Origin: Paramecium sonneborni
Taxonomy: Eukaryota; Ciliophora; Oligohymenophorea; Peniculida; Parameciidae
Assembly (NCBI GenBank): GCA_905182985.1
Contig: CAJJDN010000102.1
Location: 265,235-329,234, forward strand
Length of the DNA stretch: 64,000 bases
Direction of reading: 5' to 3'
Shown here: piece by piece, positions 50,001 through 61,238 of the stretch
Position numbering within the stretch: position 1 is the first letter of the stretch
Layout of the letters: each line of letters starts with the position of its first letter
The notes under the pieces: model-generated
Databases searched by the model: none
What the model was told of the DNA's origin: nothing
What the model saw: only the letters and a program-made list of their open reading frames with translations
Made by a program: the position numbers and the translations under genes

Positions 50001-50872
50001 TTTCCTGGAGATTTCACAAAATCACATGATAAACATTCTATGTCATTACCACATCCTATAAAGGTTTATAATCAAAATAAATACTTTCGCAATTAGTACC
50101 CAATTTTCCAAAATATTTAGCACAAGTATCTTTTGATTTAATTTAACCACTAGTACTATCCAAATAACATACTTTAGAATATGTTGGGCAAGCTAAGAAA
50201 AATGATCAATTTATATATCTTACGAAGTGAGCAGGATTGTTTTGGTTCAATATATCCAACAGTACATGAATCACAATCTAAACCTGCACATGATTCACAT
50301 ACCTGGGCAGCACATTCTATTTTAAAAAATATTTTTTATACATTTAGGACTACTTTTACTTTTTTCATAATCAAATCCTAATTTGCTTTCCATACAATCT
50401 CTTTTATGATAAGGATGTTTGCAAAATTCGCATTAAAAATCATATCCCTAATTATCTGTATAAGATCTAGGCACTGCTATATATACCATGCATAATTCAA
50501 TATCCTTTAATTTCTCACATTTATAAGACATTAATCCATCTTCAAATTATAGTTTTATTATCAAAGAATATGGATAAGTGCAAATTACTGTAATATTATC
50601 ATACTTCATTTATTCTGTTTAGAACCTAGGATGACATAAATGCTAAAAATTATTAAATTATTTAGCTTCAACTTCTGTTACTCCCATACAAATTTGAGAA
50701 TAAGCTAATAATAATAATATTACTTACAAACACATTAATGTGGATGTAAACCAGGCATATGTACATGAAATTCAGGACATAAATCATCACCAGATGGAAA
50801 TACAGTTCTAAAATCTTATTCATAATCTTTCCATCCTAAAACTGTTTAGACAACTAAGAACCAATAAATCAT
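41096..50872 (-). CDS. Giant surface receptor-like protein: signal peptide, Cys-rich repeats, REJ-like region, C-terminal TM helices
   Basis: About 9.8 kb read as one gene. It starts at CAT 50870-50872 with MIYWFLVVQTVLGW, a signal peptide. After about 170 residues (CEFCKHPYHKRDCM) comes a very long furin/EGF-like Cys-rich region (about 50.3-45.1 kb) with dozens of C-x-x-C units, many separated by micro-introns at a recurring place. From about 45.0 to 41.9 kb there is a Cys-poor, beta-rich REJ/PKD-like extracellular region. The C-terminus has several hydrophobic segments (LIFIIIYIYHLY, VVLNIIFSISIKLFLYFVI, FVIANPIVIMIL, LLLIFFLIIPVPILYLFYL) and ends SFIAFFCHAQQLRQYYR, TGA 41096-41098. Such proteins in ciliates are plasma-membrane or ciliary, function unknown. 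I did not splice every intron, so a split into two genes near 45 kb cannot be excluded. Confidence 0.75.
45060..50330 (-). repeat. Array of Cys-rich coding repeats with embedded micro-introns
   Basis: On the + strand the array shows as recurrent ...caagttaaacaa... and ...ggcattct... blocks (codons for C-x-x-C and C-H/E-C contexts). Introns begin at an equivalent place in many units, e.g. near 45309, 45768, 46252, 46420, 47352, 47697, 48053, 48227, 48733 and 49101. Spacings cluster near 175-185 bp or multiples, implying units of about 50-60 residues each bearing a 20-30-nt intron. Confidence 0.75.
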
Positions 50873-52146
50873 ATTGTATTTATTATTATTATTGATAATC
50901 CTCATCTAAAAATGCTTAAATAGCCAAAATTAGTCTAAAAAATGTAGTTTGGTCTTTTTTTATAAACATATTGGCTCTAAAAATCATTTTTTTTAATTGA
51001 ATAAAAAAAGAATGTGATGTAGCAACCCTATATCTTATAAGCTCGTGATTTTTGCATATCTATAGAAATAAAAAAATAATAATTCCTCAATTTGCATCCT
51101 AAATATTTATTAATATGAGTATTGATAATTGATAAAATTTCCAAAAATATACTTATACCGATTTTAAATTAATAATTATGATAATAAATATATTAATGAT
51201 GTTCAAGTTTTCATTAAACTTAATTAAAAAACGAGGATAGTCTTTCATTTTTTCAACATCCATTATGGCATCCAACCATTATTAATTAAATATATTATAC
51301 ATTAATTTTTAGTATGAAAGGGTAATAATCTATTGTTCTAAATAAAATTATTTTCCTAAAAATAGCAGACATCTATTTTTTTTTAAGAGAGATATTTAAT
51401 TTCCAGCTTATGTTTGTGTTTTATTAAAAAAAAAAATACAACTCTCACATAATCAGTTTTAAAAATATAAAGCCTTACTTAATGATAAAAAAGTATTATA
51501 ATAAATACCATCTTTTTATAATCAATCACAAATGATAAAAATGAGAAGATTTGAGGACTGGATCAAAAATATTAAACAGTAATAAAAATATTCATAAAGC
51601 CTTATTTTCTTTAATAGTAAGTAAAATTTAAACATATAATAAAAAAAATAACAATTCATAAATCATTAAGATGATAGAGTAATTCTTGATATTGTCATTT
51701 TAAAAAATTTTTAGTATGTTTCGACATATGTAATGGAGTAGGTAAGAAATTTTTTTTTCCAAAATTTTGAATATATCAACTACATTTTTTGGCTGAAAAT
51801 TAATTCATTTTTCTTATGAAGAAAAATAATGTAATAACATAGATTGAAATTAAGTTCTTTTTGAGTTTGCCAATAGAAACTACATTAAATTGCTAATGCT
51901 ATAATAATTTTTATTAACAATACATTAATACATAAAATCATCACTAAATAAAGTAATTGGATTTTTGAATAATAATTTTTATATATTAAAAATCAAATAC
52001 TTTTTTAAAGAATATTATTTAATTTAAAAATCAAATAGTGCTTTTTTAGATAGAATTATTATGCTAAATAGAATAAATACGTTCACATGTTTTTTTATCT
52101 TATAAATGTTGAATTATAGCTTACAATAACTAATAATTTAAAAGAA
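50873..52146. other. Divergent intergenic region
   Basis: 1.27 kb between two genes that both begin with signal peptides, transcribed away from each other. Strong A/T runs. No ORF of note. Confidence 0.45.
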
Positions 52147-53169
52147 ATGTTTAATACAAGAAGAATTTTACTATTATCTTTTATACTAGTAAGAAAGATT
52201 AGATTTTAATTCACCTGAATGCCATAAATATTTGGAAAAGTTTGGTACTGTTGATAATAAGGTTGATCTAGGAGCATCTAAAATTGCTTTTACAGGTGAT
52301 GTTTCTTTAGAGAATGCAAATTATAAAATAAAAATTAGATATTCAGATTATGAATAATTTAATGATGCTTAATTCTATGGATTAGTTGAATAAGATGGAA
52401 AACCACTTGAAAAAACTTGTTTAGATATGAAATTATATCATTATACATCAGAATAATATAAGGATAAGAGAGAAGTAACTACTTTTAAAATAACTCCATT
52501 TAATAACTATTAAAATAATTGGAGATATTATTGTTTTAAAATAAAATTAGAAGAATTTAGTTAATATTTGATATAGACATAGAATTCAAATCAAAATATT
52601 TATAATGGATATTTTGCAATTGCATATTATGCAGCTGAAACAGATTAATTGCATTATACATTCTTCTTTTAATTTTCGATAATTAATGACAGATTTATTG
52701 GAATTTTAATTAATACATTTTTTCAACCTTTTAGTGCTGCTTCTACTCTTTCATGTATTATAGAAGAATGTACGGCTAAGCCAGATACAAAACTCAATTG
52801 GTGTAAAGATTTAACTTGTTCTGAATTCCTAATCTTCATTTAAATGATTAATTTATATTATAATAGATTATTACTACCAAAGGAATGGAAGACTATTATT
52901 TAACTGATACTGAAGTACGGTATACTGGAAATGGACTTTAAAAAAAGGCTCATATTGTATATTGTGAGTTTCAACAATAATATTAAAGGCTAAATAATAC
53001 TTTAATTAAAAGCTGAAATTGTTTGGTCAGAAAAGTTAAATCTGTACTTTCAACTACTACTATCGGAACTAGAAGACTATTACAATAAAACTACAAATTA
53101 TATTCCTATAACCTAAACAGCTACAGCATCTTCATAAAAATAATATCATACCGTTAATGGATAAACTGA
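52147..53169 (+). CDS. Secreted or surface protein, unrecognised
   Basis: ATG at 52147 gives MFNTRRILLLSFIL, a signal peptide. The mature part then reads in another frame (SPECHKYLEKFGTVDNKVDL, LEKTCLDMKLYHYTSEQYKD, TLSCIIEECTAKPDT, WCKDLTC). The only GT...AG between them is 14 nt, too short, so the start may be mis-sequenced or lie elsewhere. The C-terminal part is uncertain: two frames are plausible (AEIVWSEKLNLYF or SVLSTTTIGTRRLLQ). The stop is taken at TGA 53167. Spaced Cys residues suggest disulfides. Its last 65 bp fall in the duplicated segment and recur at 54872-54936. Confidence 0.6.
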
Positions 53170-53271
53170 TTAAATTTATTGTATTATACTTTTATTTCAA
53201 TATCTTTATCAAATAACAATATTGCAATTTTATAAACTATTTAAACCTAATAAAATTTATAGAAAATTGTA

Positions 53272-53832
53272 TCAAAGATCAAGATTTTTCATTATGATAT
53301 TTTACTCCAATTTTTTAGAATATCTTGACTTCTCAGGTAGAGTTATAAAAATTACCAGATCCTAATTACCAATAACACTTTACTAAACGATTAGAAATAA
53401 TAAAATAAATTTTGTAATATTCATAAATAAGGTGGTCTTTGAAGAAATCATTAATAAAGTTACATCTGCTTATGATGTTCCTGTTATCATATTTTTTAAG
53501 AAATCTCTATGTCCTGGTGCATCAATCACTCTATAATCAAATTTATTTGATTTAAAATTTTGTAAAGAAATATCAATTGTAATTCCTCCTTCTCTTTCAT
53601 CTTTAAGATTATTAAAAACCCAGGCATATTTAAATGATCCTTTACCAATTTTATTAGCTTCTTCTTCAAATTACTTTTTAGTTCCTTAATCTATTCCACC
53701 TAACTTACAAATTAAATGCCCTATTGTAGTTGATTTACCAGAATCAACATGTCCTATAACAACTAAATTTATTTGTATTCTATTTTTTATTATTACATTT
53801 AATAATGATTTTAACTTAACTAATAAAATCAT
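53272..53832 (-). pseudogene. Truncated EF-1alpha-like GTPase (copy 1)
   Basis: ATG at 53830-53832. It reads [12 protein letters not shown], then [20 protein letters not shown] (P-loop GHVDSGKS), [69 protein letters not shown] (G3, DAPGH). That is eEF1A through G3. After ADVTLLMISSK homology stops and AT-rich unrelated sequence runs to TGA at 53272. G4 (NKMD) and domains II-III are absent. The normal ERERGITID switch is EREGGITID. The short upstream MILLVKL... is not the usual MGKEKxHxN start. A decayed or chimeric copy; unlikely to support translation elongation. Confidence 0.85.
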
Positions 53833-53949
53833 TTAAAAATCATAAGGTAATATTTAATGACTATATTAAAAAAAATTATCACTTCATTATATTTAAATCA
53901 CATTTATTTTAATATAATCATCTTCTTTAATTTATTCATCTCTTACATA

Positions 53950-54870
53950 TCAATAATAATTTTAAAGATTCAATAATATTAGATATACCCCTATAATGAT
54001 TGTAATGTTTTAAATAAGAAATTTCTAAAATATAATAAGTATTTCTGAAAAAGGATTAAAACAATTATAAGTTTACTATAATAATTAATTTATATATAGA
54101 TTTGATTAAAAATTATTAATCTCAATTTCATAGATAAATAAATAAAAATACTTTGAAAAACTTAATATACTTCTAATAAATAATTTATTTTATTCAGCAT
54201 ATAATATTTCTAAATCATAAAAATCTATCATTTCTTACATAATATTGGTATGATAGTAGCACAAAAGAGTGATGCAAATCAAGAAGACAACACATATAAT
54301 AAATGCATTTTATTTTTCAATAGAATATTCTTCTCTATCCTTAAAATTTAGATAATTATAATTACATTTTAACTTTTATTTTCTAATACATATAATCGTT
54401 CAGGAGATAGATATTTAACTTCTCTTAATGTAAAGACTTTTTAATATGCATTTTATTGATTAGCTAAGCAAAATAATTCTAATAGTTTAACTGCACCATT
54501 TAACTTAGTTCTAATATTCTTTGGATGTAAATCTTAATATAGAAAATTATTACTTTAAAGATTTTTCAAACCAGAAAGTATTGTTTATGTTAAATACCAA
54601 AGTTCTCCTTCATTATAACTAGATTAAATATATTATTATTTAATACATTCTATCATAAACTCTTCGATTTAAAATATCATCTTAAAGACTTTTATCTAAA
54701 TATTCAAGTCCAATATGTAATAAATTAATATTACTATGTAAACCTTCTGTTGTTTATATTAAGTTAGTCCTTTTTCCATATCAGATTAATCATAAAATTT
54801 TATAAGTGCCATTTATCGTTTGATCTTATTGCTAAATAATTGAATTTCTCCCTCTAAACCTAAATATTTT
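53950..54870 (-). pseudogene. Pseudokinase gene, 5'-truncated by the N (copy 1)
   Basis: Same coding sequence as 55717-56637. The 5' exon is missing because the copy ends at the N. See the complete copy for domain detail. Confidence 0.7.
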
Positions 54871-54871
54871 N

Positions 54872-56637
54872 CCTATAACCTAAACAGCTACAGCATCTTC
54901 ATAAAAATAATATCATACCGTTAATGGATAAACTGATTAAATTTATTGTATTATACTTTTATTTCAATATCTTTATCAAATAACAATATTGCAATTTTAT
55001 AAACTATTTAAACCTAATAAAATTTATAGAAAATTGTATCAAAGATCAAGATTTTTCATTATGATATTTTACTCCAATTTTTTAGAATATCTTGACTTCT
55101 CAGGTAGAGTTATAAAAATTACCAGATCCTAATTACCAATAACACTTTACTAAACGATTAGAAATAATAAAATAAATTTTGTAATATTCATAAATAAGGT
55201 GGTCTTTGAAGAAATCATTAATAAAGTTACATCTGCTTATGATGTTCCTGTTATCATATTTTTTAAGAAATCTCTATGTCCTGGTGCATCAATCACTCTA
55301 TAATCAAATTTATTTGATTTAAAATTTTGTAAAGAAATATCAATTGTAATTCCTCCTTCTCTTTCATCTTTAAGATTATTAAAAACCCAGGCATATTTAA
55401 ATGATCCTTTACCAATTTTATTAGCTTCTTCTTCAAATTACTTTTTAGTTCCTTAATCTATTCCACCTAACTTACAAATTAAATGCCCTATTGTAGTTGA
55501 TTTACCAGAATCAACATGTCCTATAACAACTAAATTTATTTGTATTCTATTTTTTATTATTACATTTAATAATGATTTTAACTTAACTAATAAAATCATT
55601 TAAAAATCATAAGGTAATATTTAATGACTATATTAAAAAAAATTATCACTTCATTATATTTAAATCACATTTATTTTAATATAATCATCTTCTTTAATTT
55701 ATTCATCTCTTACATATCAATAATAATTTTAAAGATTCAATAATATTAGATATACCCCTATAATGATTGTAATGTTTTAAATAAGAAATTTCTAAAATAT
55801 AATAAGTATTTCTGAAAAAGGATTAAAACAATTATAAGTTTACTATAATAATTAATTTATATATAGATTTGATTAAAAATTATTAATCTCAATTTCATAG
55901 ATAAATAAATAAAAATACTTTGAAAAACTTAATATACTTCTAATAAATAATTTATTTTATTCAGCATATAATATTTCTAAATCATAAAAATCTATCATTT
56001 CTTACATAATATTGGTATGATAGTAGCACAAAAGAGTGATGCAAATCAAGAAGACAACACATATAATAAATGCATTTTATTTTTCAATAGAATATTCTTC
56101 TCTATCCTTAAAATTTAGATAATTATAATTACATTTTAACTTTTATTTTCTAATACATATAATCGTTCAGGAGATAGATATTTAACTTCTCTTAATGTAA
56201 AGACTTTTTAATATGCATTTTATTGATTAGCTAAGCAAAATAATTCTAATAGTTTAACTGCACCATTTAACTTAGTTCTAATATTCTTTGGATGTAAATC
56301 TTAATATAGAAAATTATTACTTTAAAGATTTTTCAAACCAGAAAGTATTGTTTATGTTAAATACCAAAGTTCTCCTTCATTATAACTAGATTAAATATAT
56401 TATTATTTAATACATTCTATCATAAACTCTTCGATTTAAAATATCATCTTAAAGACTTTTATCTAAATATTCAAGTCCAATATGTAATAAATTAATATTA
56501 CTATGTAAACCTTCTGTTGTTTATATTAAGTTAGTCCTTTTTCCATATCAGATTAATCATAAAATTTTATAAGTGCCATTTATCGTTTGATCTTATTGCT
56601 AAATAATTGAATTTCTCCCTCTAAACCTAAATATTTT
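54872..56637 (+). repeat. 1,766-bp tandem direct repeat, copy 2
   Basis: Second copy. Here the pseudokinase gene continues into unique sequence on the right, so this copy has the natural right flank, while copy 1 has the natural left flank. Confidence 0.95.
55039..55599 (-). pseudogene. Truncated EF-1alpha-like GTPase (copy 2)
   Basis: Identical to 53272-53832 (same frame, same truncation after the G3 region). If the repeat is an assembly duplicate, only one of the two exists in the genome. Confidence 0.85.
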
Positions 56638-56781
56638 ATATTCAATATATGAATATCTTACCTGTGATTAAAATACAAAAAATGTCTAAATTGTGAATTA
56701 CCAAATATTATTTTGGAGATGGTTAGATGCTATTGATCCTTCAGGTTTTAATTCATAATAATGTGCAAATTGAAATATCAT
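55717..56781 (-). CDS. Protein-kinase-like protein, probable pseudokinase
   Basis: ATG at 56779-56781 (MIFQFAHYYELKPEGS), then an intron of about 35 nt spanning the right edge of the repeat. Kinase-like landmarks: MALIKFYDQSDMEKG (beta-3 Lys region), LEYLDKSLQDDIL, ELWYLTQTILSGLKNLQSNN, the catalytic-loop position FLYQDLHPKNI (Q replaces the Arg of HRD; Asp and Asn kept), VKLLELF where DFG should be (DFG lost), and LSPERL for APE. An F-helix-like hydrophobic stretch follows. At least two more introns (28 and 26 nt) fit; one junction near 56.5 kb is unresolved. Stop TGA 55717-55719. With HRD and DFG both altered, catalysis is unlikely. Confidence 0.65.
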
Positions 56782-56818
56782 TAATTTATAATATTTGTTT
56801 ATTTAAATTTAATTAAAT

Positions 56819-57340
56819 ATGCTAGTGATTATGATAGTTACAATAATAAATGTTAATTTTCATTAGCTACAATATGCACTAAATGTTAAACAAGATGTTA
56901 AATATATGCTTACCTTCTAATGATTAAATCCGCAATCCAATATGTGGAGATTCAATTTTAGTATCTGGTGAACCATGTAATGCAGTGTTAGTATTGCCAT
57001 ATAGCGATTGCTAAAGTTGCAAATCAAATTGTAATATCATGTACATCTTGCAATTTAAATATTTTACTTATAATAGTCATACTTGGCTGCAATGCGCCTT
57101 TTAATTTATTATTTGAATCTCCCTAACTAAGAATATCTATTTTGTAATGTACAAAGTAATGATTATATTCTGAGTGATTATTGCTTGCAAATGTTTAAAT
57201 GCCAAAGTTTAAACAATCAGTAAATAACAATCAATTTAATTAGTAGTATTTGTTCTTTTAAATTCTGGTAAGGGATGTTTAACAATTTCCAAAAGAAGAA
57301 TACTTGAACTTGATACTAAAAAATTTTTAAACAGCTTGCA
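56819..57340 (+). pseudogene. Cys-rich surface-protein relic
   Basis: ATG at 56819 opens a signal-peptide-like start (MLVIMIVTIINVNF). About 100 bp later a different frame reads ICGDSILVSGEPCN, SDCQSCKSNCNI, the ciliate C-G-D-x-I-x-x-x-x-E-x-C-D furin-like unit. Further on CTSCN and DYCLQMFKCQ appear in shifted frames. Several shifts lack intron explanations. Looks like a short decayed member of the same surface-protein class as the giant gene at 41-51 kb. Confidence 0.45.
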
Positions 57341-57849
57341 TCTCTTGAGTAACTAATAATCGAATTTAATTTACCATCTAATTTTATTATAATAACAAAA
57401 CAATTTTATTATTCAAAAATTTGATCTCTGTCTAAGCTAGTCTTTTAATTCATTTTGTCTTCAAGACCTCTTTCAATTCTTTTATAATTTTATTTATTAC
57501 TTTTGGAGTTACGCTTAATTTATTGAACTTTTTAAATAATTATAAACTTTTTCATATATTGCTGCTTTATTAATTATTATTTTGGTTTAAATGAATTGCA
57601 ATTCTAAAAAATAAAAATGATAAATCAAATAATCGAGAAGAATATATGAAATTCTTTGCAATTTAAACTAGGATTAAAAATCAAAATTGCTATTCAATGA
57701 ATCTGAATCTATGACAATTTAAGATATACTTTAGGAGTTTATGAATAATAATACTTTAAAGGTGAAAAAATTTTTAATCGCTGATTAATTCCTAAATTGT
57801 CCTTATACATAAAATATTGTCCGTTTAAATATAAGGAGGATTAGCAATA
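57341..57849. other. AT-rich region
   Basis: No gene seen. Confidence 0.35.
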
Positions 57850-58375
57850 TTATAGTAACTTTATATAACTACCTTAGCACCAAGTCTTAGCGATAATTTG
57901 ATCTGTTATCGGATGTTAAAGAGAAGTTTATAAATTGAACATTCAAATGGAAAATACAAAGTATTATAGTCTAATTTAAAGCTCCCTAAAATTAAAATAG
58001 TTCTCTGCAGAAAGGAATATTTATTGAGCTGACATATAGTATGATTATCCCATTAAGCTTTTTATTATCTTGATGTAATAAATGTATAGAGTTGATAATT
58101 TCTTAAGAAGCTAAATAAGTGAGAAGTCTAATAAATAGAAAGAATAATCATGACCATCCAATTTTACTTTTTTAAATCCTTTTTTAGCATCCCATAAATG
58201 GATATAGTTATGTAAACTACCAGATCATTTCATCAATTAATACAAAATTAAACACCCTAATAATTGCATCACTAAAATCAATTAAAATAAATTGTAGCAT
58301 CAGTTAAATTTCCATCATTTTAATTTTCAAACATTTAAAACCAACATTTCAAAATAAAGCGCCTTTATAATTTTA
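57850..58375 (-). pseudogene. WD40-repeat pseudogene
   Basis: On the - strand a WD repeat is clear at about 58.11-58.24 kb: SGSLHNYIHLWDAKKG, then FKKVKLDGHDYSFYLL, matching the usual SGSxDNxIRLWDxKTGxxxxKLDGHxxxVxSxxFS of Paramecium WD40 proteins. Flanking sequence (DGNLTDATIYFN, DAIIRVFNFVL) continues the fold, but in other frames and with TGA breaks. No ATG or full propeller. It ends just before the next + strand gene. Confidence 0.6.
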
Positions 58376-58381
58376 AATATA

Positions 58382-59037
58382 ATGGATTAAATTAAAAAAA
58401 AATCAACGAAGTATTAAAGAGGAGTCTATTGGAAGTACAAATACTATAGCGAGGAGCTAAACGAAGAAACTTATGTGACAACAATGATGGAATAATATCA
58501 AACAGATGGTGTAAAAGCCTTTTGGGGTTAATATTCTATAAATAACTAAAATAAAACATGTTTTTTACATTGTATTGTAAGTTTTGGCAAAAGAGTTTCA
58601 CCCAAGATTGTAAAACTTAAGTTAAAACTTGGAGATGTAAAAGTAAAAGCAATTAGGAAGTCTTTGTTAAAAGATGAAATTAAAAATTGTTTAGATGTAA
58701 GAATAAGAGTTGCAGGAACTCAATACATAGGTTCAGATACATTAAGGAGAGATAAACAAAAAGAAAAAATTCAAAAAGAGAGGGAGAAAGAATAAAATAA
58801 GATATGTTAGATAATAAATTAATAAATATAAACAGAGGTTTTATTACAGTTAATTTTTAGGAAATCTAAGAATCCAATTAATAATTTTACAAGTTATCAT
58901 AACTCCTTGATTCTAATCTTAGAATAGAGTAGAGAGGTGTTAGAATAGAATAGCAATTGGATATAATTAGAAAATTTTTGGAGAATATATAGCAGGAGAA
59001 AATGGAACCCTATAAATCTTTGATCTTATTAGATTGA
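58382..59037 (+). CDS. Hypothetical protein, about 210 aa, coiled-coil C-terminus
   Basis: ATG at 58382 (MDQIKKKSTKYQRGVYWKYK), open to about 58.83 kb, then a 23-nt GT...AG intron that keeps good coding texture to TGA 59035-59037. The middle is basic (GKRVSPKIVKLKLKLGDVKV; RRDKQKEKIQKEREKEQ). The end is helical (QLLDSNLRIEQRGVRIEQQL, DIIRKFLENIQQEK). One further intron near 58.58 kb is possible. No domain recognised. Starts a few bases after the WD40 relic. Confidence 0.6.
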
Positions 59038-60103
59038 TTAATTATCATCCACTATATAAACCTATACATAATATATCTTAAAAAGTTTAAAGTAAATCTC
59101 AAAAACCAATGCTTGCCCGACATTAAGAGGAAAAATACTAGTTTGATTAGTGAAAATTTTTTTAGATGTAATTTTAGTAAAACAAAACATTTTAACAAGA
59201 ATTATGAAAGTAAATTCATCCTCTATAAGATCTCAGTCAATTCTAAGAATTTAAATAGAGTAATTATATTTTTAAAGGATTGGATAAAGTGAATCGATTA
59301 TAGTAAAATAGTAATTCTCTTTAAAAAAATCATCAATTAAGTTTATGTATATATTATTGTAAGGACATCATATAATAATCATTTTACTTTAGCTATTGTA
59401 TTTTCAAAAATTTTGATGATTTTATTTTAATTATATGAATACTTATTTGATTATTTTAAAATTATTATTCTTAATAAAATTTCATAAAATTACAAAAAAA
59501 GTATCCACATGAATAACCATTTTTTTGTTAACCTGATTAATTGTGAATTTCAACGTTTTTAAAAGTTATCTTTAGAACTTCTGCCAAAGTTTATATTAAA
59601 TTTTAATTGAGTATATAAAAATCATAAGAATATGATGTTGAATCAAAGATCTATACTTTTCCATTTCAAGAATTAAGTAATATAAAATACCAATGATTAT
59701 TGTTTTTGTTGATTGTAATTCCAATTTTTTTATATATCTTTGTTATGTCTAATAATTCTTATTCTAAAAAATTATTTGCTCTTTATTTATCAAATTTTAT
59801 TCAAAATTTTGTAGTTAAGGTAATTGGTAAAAATAATATACGTTTAACTTATTTCTTTAAAATTCTTGATGTTAGAAATTTTCATTTTCACTTTTTATAT
59901 TAAGCTTTTGAACGTAACTATCAATAATCTACTTGCAAACATCCTCCCGTTTTTAATATATTCATATCATTATTTGATATTTATTAATTATACTTACACC
60001 AACTTCTTACACCTATGATTATGATTTTCCATTTTCATATAAGTATCAATTTATTTTACTGTTTCCATATCTATTATAATATTTTTTGATTTAGTTTTTT
60101 AAT
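59038..60103. other. AT-rich region
   Basis: No supportable gene; the + strand frame 59700-59903 is hydrophobic and A/T-driven. Confidence 0.35.
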
Positions 60104-60700
60104 TCAGATTTTGATTATTAAAATTATTCTTAGACTCAAAAAAATTAAATACTATGTCCACTTAATAAAAATTGTCTTTACTTCAAATTTATTAAAAAAA
60201 CTTTTATTAAGTTTATACTTTGGATTGAAATTTTCATCATATTCAGTTTAATAAATAAATCCTTCTATTTCATATAAATTTTCATCTTATTTTAATAAAT
60301 CTTACTATATACAATTCACTTTATACTAAGTATATTAGAAGAATAGAACATTTTTATATTTATCTTGTATAATTTAGATGAGATTATATTTAAATTGATT
60401 ACAATCCATAATCCAGCATTCAAAAATATTTCCTTATAGACTAAGATTATTAGATAATTTTTGCTATTTATTTTGATCATTTTCATATTATTAATTATTC
60501 TAAATTTATGATGTTTCAAAAAAGCTTTCTGAATTATTTCCTTTTTTTCGAAAATTAAAATGACCTTAAATGAGTAGAAATAGTACATAACAGACATCCC
60601 ATTCTGAATTTAGAAATATTTTATATAAATTTATTACAATTAAATTTTATTTATCTATAAAGTTTAAATGAGCTTTACTTTGAAATATCGAGATTATGAA
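60104..60700 (-). CDS. 199-codon open frame, unrecognised
   Basis: Between TGA stops on the - strand. Best coding texture is in the second half (NIFECWIMDCNQFKYN, DLLKQDENLYEIEGFIYQTE, YDENFNPKYKLNKSFF), with glutamines encoded by TAA/TAG as in true genes here. A 22-nt GT...AG at about 60.55 kb would shift the frame and is probably not used. A 93-codon frame in standard code overlaps it (60316-60597) but has poorer composition. No family recognised. Start not determined. Confidence 0.45.
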
Positions 60701-61238
60701 TCAATTATCTACATACTTTTAAGAAGGATTTTAGTTGAAATTTATATGAACCAAAAATATTGAAATTTTGAATACAGAATAATAAATTAGGCTAAATTCA
60801 TATAATCAATTTTTAAATATTCATTAGACTCTAATATTTACAAAATTGGGAATAATGATAAGTTGATAATTTTGGTATTCTTTAATTTATTTGGAATTAT
60901 TAAATAATTTGATATAACTCATAGTTTGGCTTAATTTTAAGATTTGCAGATCAATATATTTTGTTCATCTCACAATTAAAACTTAAATAATTTGTTTACC
61001 ATTTTCTTAAATTAATATAAAATTCAAAACTACTTAATGTGAAAAATATTGACTTAAATATAATCTGAATATTTTTAATAGATTCAAAGATTATAAAAAA
61101 ATTTTTTTAGTGTAATTAATATTTTCATACTTTTTATTTATTCACAGTCTAATTAATAAACCAAAAATCAAGGCTTTAAAATTAAGAATCTTTTGCATAC
61201 AATCATTACTTAAAAAAAAATCATTCTTTATTTATGAT
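60701..61238. other. AT-rich region
   Basis: No gene seen. Confidence 0.35.

Larger units (their letters stand above)
53105..54870 (+). repeat. 1,766-bp tandem direct repeat, copy 1
   Basis: Appears identical to 54872-56637 by line-by-line reading (offset 1,767). Starts inside one gene and ends inside another, with a single N at 54871 between copies. Confidence 0.95.

Noticed and set aside
45000..51000. A CRISPR-like array suggested by regular short repeats
   Set aside because: The periodicity is coding (C-x-x-C units with micro-introns) in a eukaryotic gene; units are diverged and there are no spacers.
60316..60597. 93-codon - strand frame open even in the standard code
   Set aside because: An overlapping frame using TAA/TAG as Gln has better coding texture (IEGFIYQTEYDENFNPKYKL); the two cannot both be real.
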